The notes below the pieces were generated by a model. It was not told where the DNA came from. It was given only the letters and a program-made list of their open reading frames with translations, and ran no database searches. Position numbers and translations under genes: made by a program. Source: Clostridia bacterium (GTDB taxonomy: Bacteria; Bacillota; Clostridia; Christensenellales; CAG-1252). Taken from it: DNA of 13,799 bases. Below, piece after piece: positions 6,078-13,799 of this stretch; the stretch's first letter is position 1; the number at the start of each line of letters is the position of its first letter. The DNA lies in the NCBI GenBank assembly GCA_017615495.1, contig JAGAAA010000017.1, positions 1 to 13,799 of the forward strand, in the 5' to 3' direction.

Positions 6078-8156
6078 ATGAAGTTAGTAATCGTAGAATC
6101 ACCATCTAAGGCAAAGACCATCGGCAAGTACCTCGGACAGGGCTACCGCGTGCTCGCATCGGGCGGACACGTGTGCGACCTTCCCGAGAAGCGTCTCGGC
6201 GTGGACGTAGACAACCATTTCGAGCCGGAGTACGTCATTTCGGACGACAAACAACGCACGATAGCCAACTTAAAGGCCACGCTGAAAAACAGCCAGCAAG
6301 TCTATCTCGCAACCGACCCGGACCGCGAGGGCGAAGCCATCAGTTGGCACCTTCAAAACGTGCTTTCTCTTCCCGATGATGAGATCCGTATCGAGTTTAA
6401 CGAGATCTCCAAAAAAGCGGTGCAAAACGCACTTACCAAGCCGCGCAAGATCAACAAGAACCTTGTGGACGCCCAGCAGGCGCGCCGCGTGCTTGACCGT
6501 ATCGTGGGTTATAAGATCTCTCCCGTGATTTCCAGAAAGATCAAAAAGGGGCTTTCCGCAGGTCGCGTGCAATCGGCAGCGCTTCGTATGGTGGTGGATA
6601 GGGAACGCGAGATCCGGGCCTTTAAGCCGGAAGAATACTGGACGCTTCACGCTCTTTTCAAAGGCAAGCATCCCTTTAAGGCGCTCTTTTCCGACGTGGA
6701 CGGTAAGAAGTTCAAGATCCCCAACAAGGCGGCTCTTGACAAGCTCCTTGCCCAAATCGAAGGCAAGCCTTACGTTGTGGACGAAGTGAAGCGCAGCGTG
6801 CAAAAAGTGATGCCGATGCCTCCTTTTACTACCAGTACGTTGCAACAGGATGCGACCACCAAGTTTTCAATGAGCGCGCCGCAGGTCATGCAGATCGCGC
6901 AGCAACTTTACGAAGGCTTTGAGATCGAAGGTGAAGGGCACGTCGCTTTGGTCACCTACATCCGTACCGACTCGGTGCGTGTTGCGGACGACGCCGTTTG
7001 GGCGGCAAAAAGGCACATCGTGGATAAGTTCGGCGCGGAATATTATCCCAAGTTCCCCAACAAATTCGCGGTCAAGGCGCAAGCGCAGGACGCGCACGAA
7101 GCCATCCGTCCCATTTCGCTTGAAAAAGATCCCGAGTCCTTGAAGGGCAAATTGTCGCGCAACCATTATTTGGTTTATAAGCTCATTTACGATCGTTTTG
7201 TCGCCAGCCAAATGGCGCCGGCGCAGTACGACACCTTGAAGGTGCACTTAAACGCCCTCGGCGACAGCCATAAGTTTGGCTTTAAGGTGCAGGGCAGAAC
7301 GCTTAAGTTTGCGGGCTTTACCGCCGCGTACGCCGACTTCCGCTCGCACGGCAACGAGGAGGATGGGGAGGAATCCACGTTGCTTCCTTCCTTGAACGAA
7401 GGCGACGCGTTGGATTTTAAGGAACTTAAGTACGAACAAAAGTTCACCAAGCCCCCGCAGCGCTATACCGAAAGTTCTTTGATCAAAGCGATGGAAGAAA
7501 ACGGCATCGGCAGACCGAGCACCTACGCTTCCATTATCAGTGTCATCGCCAAGCGCGCATACACCGAAAAGGAAGGTAAAAACCTCAAAGCCACCGAACT
7601 CGGAGAAACCGTTTGCGACGCCATCGTCAAGTACTTCCCCGATATTATGGACCTCAAGTTCACCGCCAAGATGGAAAAGGAACTTGACGACGTGGAAGAA
7701 GGAAGGAAGTGGCAAGACCTCATCGCCGAGTTTTACCCCGGCTTTATTGCGGAGGTCAAAAACGCCTTCCACGACGGCGCAGCCGTCACCGGCAAAAAGG
7801 AAGAGGAGGTCTCAGACGTCCGTTGCGAAAAGTGCGGCGCGATGATGGTCATCAAGGAAGGCCGTTTCGGCAAGTTCCTCGCTTGCCCCAATTATCCGAC
7901 TTGCAAGAACATTTTGTCCGTCGGGGCGGAAAAGGTGGGCACTTGCCCCGTGTGCGGCAAGGATATCCTCAAAAAGCACAGCAAAGCCGGCAAAGTTTTC
8001 TATGGTTGCAGCGGCTATCCTGCTTGTAAATTCGCAAGTTGGGATATTCCGGCGCCTCACCTTTGCCCGAAGTGCAAAAGCACGATGATCGTCAAAAAGA
8101 GCAAGGGTAAGACAATTTACGTCTGCACCTCTTGCAAGTACGAAGAGGAAAAATGA
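6078..8156 (+). CDS. topA: DNA topoisomerase I (type IA)
   Basis: TopA relaxes negative supercoils by cutting one strand through a 5'-phosphotyrosine link. The 692-residue protein begins with the Toprim signature VIVESPSKAKTI (4-15) and has the metal-binding DPDREGE (80-86). The catalytic tyrosine is Tyr294 in VTYIRTDS (292-299), followed by DAHEAIRP (338-345), RYTESSLIKAMEENGIGRPSTYA (462-484) and FTAKMEKELD (528-537). The C-terminus holds three four-cysteine zinc ribbons: C583/586/603/609, C623/626/644/650 and C663/666/683/686. GGAG (6069-6072) sits 5 bases before the ATG. The first dozen codons (TTA, GTA, TCA, CCA, TCT) are AT-rich and unlike the rest of the gene, probably keeping the start region unfolded. 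It follows dprA by 28 bases with no terminator, as in Bacillus smf-topA. Confidence 0.98.
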   Translation: MKLVIVESPSKAKTIGKYLGQGYRVLASGGHVCDLPEKRLGVDVDNHFEPEYVISDDKQRTIANLKATLKNSQQVYLATDPDREGEAISWHLQNVLSLPDDEIRIEFNEISKKAVQNALTKPRKINKNLVDAQQARRVLDRIVGYKISPVISRKIKKGLSAGRVQSAALRMVVDREREIRAFKPEEYWTLHALFKGKHPFKALFSDVDGKKFKIPNKAALDKLLAQIEGKPYVVDEVKRSVQKVMPMPPFTTSTLQQDATTKFSMSAPQVMQIAQQLYEGFEIEGEGHVALVTYIRTDSVRVADDAVWAAKRHIVDKFGAEYYPKFPNKFAVKAQAQDAHEAIRPISLEKDPESLKGKLSRNHYLVYKLIYDRFVASQMAPAQYDTLKVHLNALGDSHKFGFKVQGRTLKFAGFTAAYADFRSHGNEEDGEESTLLPSLNEGDALDFKELKYEQKFTKPPQRYTESSLIKAMEENGIGRPSTYASIISVIAKRAYTEKEGKNLKATELGETVCDAIVKYFPDIMDLKFTAKMEKELDDVEEGRKWQDLIAEFYPGFIAEVKNAFHDGAAVTGKKEEEVSDVRCEKCGAMMVIKEGRFGKFLACPNYPTCKNILSVGAEKVGTCPVCGKDILKKHSKAGKVFYGCSGYPACKFASWDIPAPHLCPKCKSTMIVKKSKGKTIYVCTSCKYEEEK

Positions 8157-9463
8157 AAGTTAAGGTGATCGGCGGCGGGCTTGCCGGCGCAGAAGCGGCT
8201 TACGCTCTTCTGAAACGCGGGTTCGAAGTCGAGATGTACGAGATGCGCCCCCTCAAAAAAACCCCGGCGCACAAAACGGGTTCCCTTGCGGAATTGGTTT
8301 GCTCCAACAGTCTCAAAAGCGAAGTTGCCAACACGGCAAGCGGCGCTTTGAAAGCGGAGATGAAGTGCTTTGGCAGCGTGGTGTTGCAGGCGGCGGAACA
8401 AGCGCGCGTCCCTTGCGGCGGCGCCCTCGGCGTGGAGCGCGAGACCTTTTCAAAAGAGGTGGAACGCATCCTGCGGTCCTTTGAGGGCTTTAGCCTCATC
8501 AGGGAGGAGGTCTCCTCCATTGAAGAAGGCGTTCCGCAAATCATTGCGACAGGCCCTTTGACCAGTGACGCGATGGCGCGCTGTATCAAGGGACTGACGG
8601 GGGAGGAATACTTAAACTTCTTCGACGCGGCTGCCCCCATCGTGACGGCGGAAAGCATCGATTACGACAAGGCGTTTTTCGCTTCTCGCTACAAAAGCGA
8701 GGACGTGGATTACTTAAACGCGCCGATGAACAAGGAGGAATACCTCGCCTTTTACGACGCGCTCGTACACGCGGAGCGCGCGCGGCAAGAGGTGGCGGGC
8801 AATTATTTCGAAGGGTGTATGCCCGTCGAAGTGATCGCGGAAAGCGGGGTGGATTCCCTGCGCTTCGGCCCGTTGCGTCCGGTGGGGCTTCGTCACCCCG
8901 TCACGGGCGAAAGATATTACGCCGTCCTGCAACTCAGGAAGGAAAACGTTTCGGGCGACCTGTACAACCTCGTCGGCTTCCAAACGGGGCTTACCTTCCC
9001 GGAGCAAAAACGAGTGTTCGGGCTCATTCCGGCGCTTCGTGACGCGGAATTCGTGCGATACGGCGTGATGCATCGAAACACCTTCATCAACGCGCCCAAG
9101 GTCATTGACCGCGAGTTTCGCGTAAAGGGGCGCGAAAACCTTTACGTCGCGGGGCAACTTTCGGGCGTGGAAGGCTATATGGAAAGCGCGATGAGCGGCA
9201 TGATCGCCGGGCTGTCGATGGCGGCGAGGTTAAAAGGGAAGGATTTCCCCGTATTGCCCGCAACCACCATCATGGGGGCTTTGACGGCGTACGTCTCCGC
9301 CGAAAACCGCGACTTCCAGCCGATGAACGCAAACTTCGGCATCTTGCCCCCGCCCGAAAAGAAGATAAAGGATAAACTTGCGCGTAAAGCCGCATACGCC
9401 GAACGCGCGATCAACGATATGACAATATACGCCGCCGAGTACGAGCGTGCGTTAAAGGAGTGA
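8153..9463 (+). CDS. trmFO: Folate/FAD-dependent tRNA (uracil-54-C5)-methyltransferase TrmFO
   Basis: TrmFO makes ribothymidine at position 54 of the tRNA T-loop using methylenetetrahydrofolate as carbon donor and FAD as cofactor; it replaces SAM-dependent TrmA in most Bacillota. The 436-residue protein opens with the FAD-binding VIGGGLAGAEAAY (5-17) and has the family block GSLAELVCSNSLKSE (43-57). Cys50 there and Cys222 in EGCMPVE (220-226) correspond to the two conserved functional cysteines of the family. Further landmarks are RFGPLRPVG (237-245), GFQTGLTFPEQ (275-285) and AGQLSGVEGYMESA (333-346). The ATG overlaps the topA stop as ATGA, with GAGG (8145-8148) 4 bases upstream; an in-frame ATG at 8132 would add seven residues before the FAD motif and is less likely. 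Previously called gid. Confidence 0.97.
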   Translation: MKVKVIGGGLAGAEAAYALLKRGFEVEMYEMRPLKKTPAHKTGSLAELVCSNSLKSEVANTASGALKAEMKCFGSVVLQAAEQARVPCGGALGVERETFSKEVERILRSFEGFSLIREEVSSIEEGVPQIIATGPLTSDAMARCIKGLTGEEYLNFFDAAAPIVTAESIDYDKAFFASRYKSEDVDYLNAPMNKEEYLAFYDALVHAERARQEVAGNYFEGCMPVEVIAESGVDSLRFGPLRPVGLRHPVTGERYYAVLQLRKENVSGDLYNLVGFQTGLTFPEQKRVFGLIPALRDAEFVRYGVMHRNTFINAPKVIDREFRVKGRENLYVAGQLSGVEGYMESAMSGMIAGLSMAARLKGKDFPVLPATTIMGALTAYVSAENRDFQPMNANFGILPPPEKKIKDKLARKAAYAERAINDMTIYAAEYERALKE

Positions 9464-9466
9464 ATT

Positions 9467-10000
9467 ATGGAGTTTAAAGGCACAACGATCTGCGCCGTCA
9501 AAAAGGACGGCGTCACTGTGATCGCCGGCGACGGACAGGTCACGATGGGTGAGAGCGTAGTCTTCAAAGCCAATGCGGTCAAAGTCAAGCGCATTTACGG
9601 CGGCAAGGTTGTCGTCGGGTTTGCGGGTAGCGTTTCCGACGCCTTTTCTTTGAGCGAAAAATTCGAAAAAATGCTTCAAAAGTTCAGCGGCAACCTGATG
9701 CGCAGCGCGGTGGAGCTTGCGGAGCTGTGGCGCAACGACAAAATGCCGCGCCAATTGCAAGCGATGCTGATCGCGGCGGATAAGGACAACCTTCTCGTTT
9801 TGTCCGGCACGGGCGAAGTCATCGACCCCGATTCCGGCGTTTGCGCCATCGGTAGCGGCGGCAATTACGCTTTGGCGGCGGCGCGCGCCCTTTACGACAT
9901 TCCGGGCATCGGCGCGGAAGAGATCGCAAGGAGGGCGATGAAGATCGCATCCGAACTTTGCGTTTTCACCAACGAGAATTTGACTGTGGAGGTGCTGTGA
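9467..10000 (+). CDS. hslV: ATP-dependent protease peptidase subunit HslV (ClpQ)
   Basis: HslV forms the double hexameric proteolytic core of the HslUV protease in the cytoplasm. The 177-residue product begins MEFKG followed by TTI, so the N-terminal nucleophile threonine would be Thr6, exposed after removal of a five-residue propeptide. This is the Thr-type enzyme rather than the Ser-type ClpQ of Bacillus subtilis. Other family landmarks are VIAGDGQVTMG (18-28), a conserved lysine at about 39 in AVKVKR, VGFAGSVSDAFSL near 50-62, and AIGSGGNYALAAARAL. A strong AAAGGAG (9454-9460) lies at the end of trmFO, 6 bases before the ATG, and only 3 bases separate the two genes. The codV/xerC gene found between them in Bacillus is absent here. 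Confidence 0.97.
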   Translation: MEFKGTTICAVKKDGVTVIAGDGQVTMGESVVFKANAVKVKRIYGGKVVVGFAGSVSDAFSLSEKFEKMLQKFSGNLMRSAVELAELWRNDKMPRQLQAMLIAADKDNLLVLSGTGEVIDPDSGVCAIGSGGNYALAAARALYDIPGIGAEEIARRAMKIASELCVFTNENLTVEVL

Positions 10001-11322
10001 TGGAACTGTATACCCCGCGTGAGATCGTTGCGGAACTGGATAAGTATATCATCGGGCAGGCGGAGGCGAAAAAGAGCGTAGCCGTCGCTTTGCGCAACCG
10101 TTATCGTCGCAGTCGTTTGGACGATAAGACGAGGGAGGAGATCACTCCCAAAAACATCATCATGAAGGGCCCCACCGGCGTGGGTAAGACCGAGATCGCC
10201 CGTCGTTTGGCAAAGCTGGTCAAGGCGCCTTTGGTCAAGGTGGAAGCCACCAAGTTTACCGAAGTGGGTTACGTCGGCCGCGACGTGGAATCGATGGTGC
10301 GTGACCTCGTGGAAGCCGCCATCCGTTTGGTGCGCGAAGAGCGTTACGAGGAACTCAAGCCCCGCGCCACCAAAGCCGCGGTGGATAAGCTGGTCAAAGT
10401 GATCATGCCCATTCGTAAGGAACTTTCGCCCGATGTGCCCGAGGCGCAACTTGCCGAGTCCATCTCGGAGGAACTCGTGGACGGCAAACTTGACGAAATG
10501 CAGGTGGAGATCGAAGTTTCCGAGCCCCCCAAGTCGCTCCAAATGACTTCAAACGGACAGGGCGCGGAGATCAACCTTGGCGACATCTTTAAACAAATGA
10601 GCGGCGGCGGCCATAAGAAAAAGCGCAAACTGTACGTCAAAGACGCAATGCGTATGCTGGTGATGGAAGAATCGGATAAACTTATCGATTCGGACAGCGT
10701 CAACGCCGAAGCGCTTCGCCGCGCCGAGCAGGAAGGCATCATCTTCATTGACGAGATCGACAAGATCGCGGGGGCGGGCGTGGGCTCGTCGCACGGCGGT
10801 CCGGACGTTTCCCGCGAGGGCGTTCAGCGCGATATCCTTCCCATCGTGGAAGGCTCCACCGTCAGCACCAAATACGGCAGCATCCGCACCGATTTCATCT
10901 TGTTCATCGCTGCGGGCGCGTTCCACGTTTCGGAAGTGAAGGACTTGATCCCCGAATTGCAGGGCAGGTTCCCCGTCGTGGTTTCGCTGGACAGCCTTAC
11001 CAAGGAGGATTTCGTGCGCATCTTGACCGAGCCGTCCAACGCGCTTTTGAAGATGTACAGCGCGCTTCTCAAAGTGGACGGCGTTGACCTCAAATTCACC
11101 AAGGAAGCCATCGACCGCATTGCGGAACTCGCTTCCTTTGAAAACACCAACAGCGAGAACATCGGCGCGCGCCGCTTGCATTCTTTGATCGAAAAGCTCT
11201 TGACCGAGGTTTCCTTTGAAGCGCACGGCGAACCCGTCGAGCTCGTTGTGGACCGCGCCTACGTGGACAGCCGTCTTGCCGGCGCGTATATGGACTTGGA
11301 TCTCAAAAGATATATCATTTAA
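10000..11322 (+). CDS. hslU: ATP-dependent protease ATPase subunit HslU (ClpY)
   Basis: HslU is the AAA+ unfoldase ring that feeds substrates into HslV. The 440-residue length matches Escherichia coli HslU (443). The order is Walker A GPTGVGKT (57-64), the pore loop GYVG (90-93) inside EVGYVGRDVESMVRDL, an I-domain of about residues 110-235, Walker B IIFIDEIDKIA (247-257), SREGVQRDILPIVEG (271-285), sensor and arginine-finger region AAGAFH...PELQGRFPV (304-326), and NIGARRLH (387-394). The C-terminus DLKRYII is of the type that docks between HslV subunits. GGAGG (9988-9992) is 7 bases before the ATG, which shares one base with the hslV stop. Everything needed for an active HslUV complex is present. 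Confidence 0.97.
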   Translation: MELYTPREIVAELDKYIIGQAEAKKSVAVALRNRYRRSRLDDKTREEITPKNIIMKGPTGVGKTEIARRLAKLVKAPLVKVEATKFTEVGYVGRDVESMVRDLVEAAIRLVREERYEELKPRATKAAVDKLVKVIMPIRKELSPDVPEAQLAESISEELVDGKLDEMQVEIEVSEPPKSLQMTSNGQGAEINLGDIFKQMSGGGHKKKRKLYVKDAMRMLVMEESDKLIDSDSVNAEALRRAEQEGIIFIDEIDKIAGAGVGSSHGGPDVSREGVQRDILPIVEGSTVSTKYGSIRTDFILFIAAGAFHVSEVKDLIPELQGRFPVVVSLDSLTKEDFVRILTEPSNALLKMYSALLKVDGVDLKFTKEAIDRIAELASFENTNSENIGARRLHSLIEKLLTEVSFEAHGEPVELVVDRAYVDSRLAGAYMDLDLKRYII

Positions 11323-11334
11323 GGTGGGAAGAAA

Positions 11335-12591
11335 ATGATCAACATAATGAAAGGAACAAAAGACCTTCTGCCGCAGGAAAGTTACAAGTGGGATAAGATC
11401 GAAAGCGAGATCAAGGAAGTCGCAAGACTTTTTAATCTGCACAAGATCGCGACGCCCACCTTTGAGCATACCGAACTTTTCCTTCGCGGCGTGGGGGACA
11501 CGACGGACATCGTCAACAAGGAAATGTACACCTTTGAAGATAAGGGTGGCAGAAGCGTTACGCTGAAGCCGGAAGGCACGGCGGGCGTGGTCAGAAGCTA
11601 CATCGAAAACGGGCTTTCTCAGTTGCCGCAACCACTCAAAATGTACTACGAGACCCCGGTTTTCCGTTATGAAAGACCGCAAGCGGGACGTCTTCGTGAG
11701 CACCATCAATTTGGCGTGGAGATCTACGGCGCGGATACGCCGCAGCAGGACGTCGAAGTTATGATGATCGCGCGCACCTTGTTCCATCGCCTGGGCATCG
11801 CGGCGCCCGAACTGCATATCAACAGCATCGGTTGCCCCAAGTGCCGCAAGGATTACAACGAAGCGTTGAAGAAGTACTTTGCGTCCAAGGAAGAGGATCT
11901 CTGTCCCACTTGCCGTGAAAGGCTTGGCAAAAACCCGCTCCGCATCTTGGACTGCAAGGAAGAGAAGTGCGCTGCCATCGCGGCAAACGCTCCTTCCGTG
12001 TTGGATTACCTTTGCGAAGATTGCGCCCGTCATCACGAGGGCGTCAAAAACCTCCTTGAAAAGGCAGGCATCCCTTATTCCGTGGACGACAAGATCGTGC
12101 GTGGGCTTGACTATTACACCAAGACGGTTTTTGAGTTCGTCGTGGATAACATCGGCGCAAAATCCACCGTTTGCGGCGGCGGCAGATACAACAATTTGGT
12201 CGAACAGATGGGCGGCAAGCCTTGCCCGGCGGTCGGCTTCGGTATGGGCATCGAAAGGTTGGTGCTCACGATGGCTTCCGTGGGGGCGTCCTTTGGCGAA
12301 GTGCCTTCGCCCGATCTGTTTATCGCCAACGTGGGCGCGGCGGACGAAGCTTTCCTTTTGACCGTAAAACTTCGTGAAATGGGCGTCAACGCCGAGTGCG
12401 ATACGATGAACCGCGGCTTAAAGTCGCAAATGAAGCTTTCGGACAAGCTTTCCGCTAAATTCACCGTGGTCATCGGTGAAACCGAGATCAAGGAAGGCAA
12501 AGTCAACGTCAAAAAAATGGCGGACGGCAGTGAAGAGACCGTCGAGATCAATAATCTTGCAAATTATATTACCGAAAAAAAGAAGGGTTGA
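11335..12591 (+). CDS. hisS: Histidyl-tRNA synthetase (class II)
   Basis: HisRS charges tRNA-His. The 418-residue protein starts with KGTKDLLP (6-13) and has a motif 1 region LFLRGVGDTTDIVNKEMYTF (48-67), LKPEGTAGVVR (77-87), motif 2 YYETPVFRYERPQAGRLREHHQFG (104-127), the histidine-specific RGLDYYTKTVFEF (256-268), GGGRYNNL (281-288), motif 3 VGFGMGIERL (300-309) and a C-terminal anticodon-binding domain from about 325. The insertion domain (about 160-235) carries eight cysteines in four pairs (167/170, 190/193, 207/212, 227/230) that could bind zinc; similar pairs are, from memory, seen in clostridial HisRS. ATG 11335 is 12 bases after hslU, with AAGGTGGGAAG as a purine-rich ribosome binding site; ATG 11347 is a less likely alternative. 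Usually found paired with aspS, as here. Confidence 0.96.
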   Translation: MINIMKGTKDLLPQESYKWDKIESEIKEVARLFNLHKIATPTFEHTELFLRGVGDTTDIVNKEMYTFEDKGGRSVTLKPEGTAGVVRSYIENGLSQLPQPLKMYYETPVFRYERPQAGRLREHHQFGVEIYGADTPQQDVEVMMIARTLFHRLGIAAPELHINSIGCPKCRKDYNEALKKYFASKEEDLCPTCRERLGKNPLRILDCKEEKCAAIAANAPSVLDYLCEDCARHHEGVKNLLEKAGIPYSVDDKIVRGLDYYTKTVFEFVVDNIGAKSTVCGGGRYNNLVEQMGGKPCPAVGFGMGIERLVLTMASVGASFGEVPSPDLFIANVGAADEAFLLTVKLREMGVNAECDTMNRGLKSQMKLSDKLSAKFTVVIGETEIKEGKVNVKKMADGSEETVEINNLANYITEKKKG

Positions 12592-12593
12592 AT

Positions 12594-13799
12594 ATGGATT
12601 ATCTCAGCAAAAGAACAAAAATGTGCGCGGAGTTTTCCGCAAGTGACATCGGCAGCCGTGTTACCGTGCTCGGTTTCATCGGTAAGTACCGCAACCTCGG
12701 CAATTTGATTTTTGCCGACCTGCGCGATCGTACCGGCATTTTGCAGATCTCCTTCGAAGAAGGAGCCTGCGGCGAAGAAGTCTTTCAAAAGGCGGTAAAG
12801 CTTCGCAACGAGTTTGTCGTGGCGGTCACGGGCGTCATCCGCTCCCGCGGGGAAAAGAACATCAATCGCAATCTTCCGTCCGGTGAGGTGGAGCTTTCGG
12901 CGGAAAGCCTCGATATTCTCTCCGAAGCGGACGTCCCGCCCTTTGTGATCTCCGAGCTTGCGGAAGTGGGCGAGGTCACTCGCTTGAAGTATCGTTACCT
13001 TGACTTGCGCCGCGGCAGCTTGCAAGCCAACATCCAAATGCGTTCCAAGCTTTGCCACCTCGTGCATGCTTATATGGGCGCGCAAGGCTTCTTGGATATC
13101 GACACGCCTTGCCTCGGTCGTTCCACTCCCGAAGGCGCGCGTGACTATTTGGTGCCCAGCAGGGTGCACCACGGCGAATTTTACGCCTTGCCGCAATCTC
13201 CGCAGATTTATAAGCAACTTTTGATGATCGCGGGTTTTGACCGTTATTATCAGATCGCAAAGTGCTTCCGCGACGAGGACCTTCGCGCCAACCGTCAGCC
13301 CGAATTCACGCAGATCGATATGGAAATGAGCTATGCCGATTGCGAGGACGTAATGGGGGTCGCCGAAGGGTTGATCCGCGAAGTGTTCGATAAGCTCATC
13401 GGCGTAAAACTGCCCGAAAAGCTTCGCCGTATGCCCTATGCGGAGGCGATGGATCGCTTTGGCTCGGATAAGCCGGATACCCGTTTTGGGCTTGAACTGC
13501 AAGACGCCTCCGACGTCGTTAAGGATTGCGGTTTCTCGGTCTTTGAAAGCACCGTCGCCGCCGGTAACAAGGTAAAGTTCATCAACGCAAAAGGTCTTGC
13601 CGCCAAGTACAGCCGCAAGGAGATCGACAAACTTACCGAATTCGTCAAGGATTACGGCGCAAAAGGCCTTGCCTGGCTTGCCATCAAGGACGAGGGCGTG
13701 ACCTCCTCCTTCGCCAAATTTTTGAAGGAAGGTTCTTTGGACGCCATCCTCTCCGCCGCAAACGCGGAGAAGGGAGACGTGTTGTTCTTCGTAGCGGAT
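12594..13799 (+). CDS. aspS: Aspartyl-tRNA synthetase (partial, 3' end outside window)
   Basis: AspRS charges tRNA-Asp. The frame is open from ATG 12594 to the window edge, giving 402 residues of a family usually near 590. An N-terminal OB-fold anticodon-binding domain has RNLGNLIFADLRDRTG (33-48). Then come LKYRYLDLRR (131-140), TPCLGRSTPEGARDYLVPSR (171-190), FYALPQSPQIYKQLLM (196-211), DRYYQIAKCFRDEDLRANRQPEFTQIDMEMS (216-246, motif 2), and the start of the bacterial GAD insertion domain from about residue 285. The class II motif 3 region is beyond the edge. Leu35 sits where tRNA-Asp-discriminating enzymes carry leucine rather than histidine. Asn233 replaces the usual aspartate of ADRQPE. 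AGAAGGG (12581-12587) is 6 bases before the ATG, and 2 bases separate it from hisS. Confidence 0.96.
   Translation, partial: MDYLSKRTKMCAEFSASDIGSRVTVLGFIGKYRNLGNLIFADLRDRTGILQISFEEGACGEEVFQKAVKLRNEFVVAVTGVIRSRGEKNINRNLPSGEVELSAESLDILSEADVPPFVISELAEVGEVTRLKYRYLDLRRGSLQANIQMRSKLCHLVHAYMGAQGFLDIDTPCLGRSTPEGARDYLVPSRVHHGEFYALPQSPQIYKQLLMIAGFDRYYQIAKCFRDEDLRANRQPEFTQIDMEMSYADCEDVMGVAEGLIREVFDKLIGVKLPEKLRRMPYAEAMDRFGSDKPDTRFGLELQDASDVVKDCGFSVFESTVAAGNKVKFINAKGLAAKYSRKEIDKLTEFVKDYGAKGLAWLAIKDEGVTSSFAKFLKEGSLDAILSAANAEKGDVLFFVAD

Noticed and set aside
10549..12036. A 495-codon open frame on the - strand across hslU and hisS
   Set aside because: It spans two well-identified genes antisense to both, without recognisable motifs; the same codon-bias effect explains it. 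The antisense frames at 3438-4994 and 12564-13502 were dismissed for the same reason.
1..13799. Search for CRISPR repeats, tRNA genes, insertion sequences, toxin-antitoxin pairs or phage genes
   Set aside because: No repeated spacer-like units, tRNA cloverleaf, transposase motifs, terminal repeats or small paired ORFs were seen on either strand by eye; every stretch longer than about 205 bases is covered by an identified gene.

Overview
The window is a chromosomal housekeeping segment, almost certainly from a Bacillota (Firmicutes) bacterium of the Clostridia type, probably an uncultured mid-GC lineage. The evidence is the gene order (rnhB-yraN, then yifB-dprA-topA-trmFO-hslV-hslU, which follows the ylqF/rnhB...smf-topA-gid-codV-clpQ-clpY neighbourhood of Bacillus and its clostridial variants), a folate-dependent TrmFO, a clostridial-style HisRS with cysteine pairs, and strong AGGAGG-type ribosome binding sites. 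No RNA genes, insertion sequences, CRISPR arrays or phage genes were seen. All genes are on the + strand, and no gene-free stretch exceeds about 205 bases.

Layout. Bases 1-502 hold the 3' end of rnhB (RNase HII) and the overlapping yraN. Bases 503-670 hold a strong extended -10 promoter and a short leader for rplS (ribosomal protein L19, with an unusual internal insertion), which ends at a near-perfect intrinsic terminator (1082-1113). Bases 1114-1279 are an AT-rich intergenic region with a second promoter. From 1280 to the right edge runs one tightly packed transcription unit: a large unrecognised membrane protein (signal/lipobox, carbohydrate-binding-like ectodomain, GT-C-like multi-spanning region), yifB, dprA, topA, trmFO, hslV, hslU, hisS, and aspS (cut by the window edge). 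Junctions are overlaps of 1-20 bases or gaps of 2-28 bases, with no terminator between them.

How the genes fit together. rnhB removes ribonucleotides and YraN is a predicted endonuclease. YifB (ComM-like AAA+ protein) and DprA handle incoming single-stranded DNA in recombination or transformation. TopA controls supercoiling. TrmFO, HisRS and AspRS serve tRNA modification and charging. HslVU is an ATP-dependent protease. These are growth and information-processing functions held together by old synteny rather than one pathway. The exception is the 723-residue membrane protein at the head of the long operon. It is the only accessory-looking gene and the main target for a second look. I found no evidence of a self-contained novel defence or mobile system.
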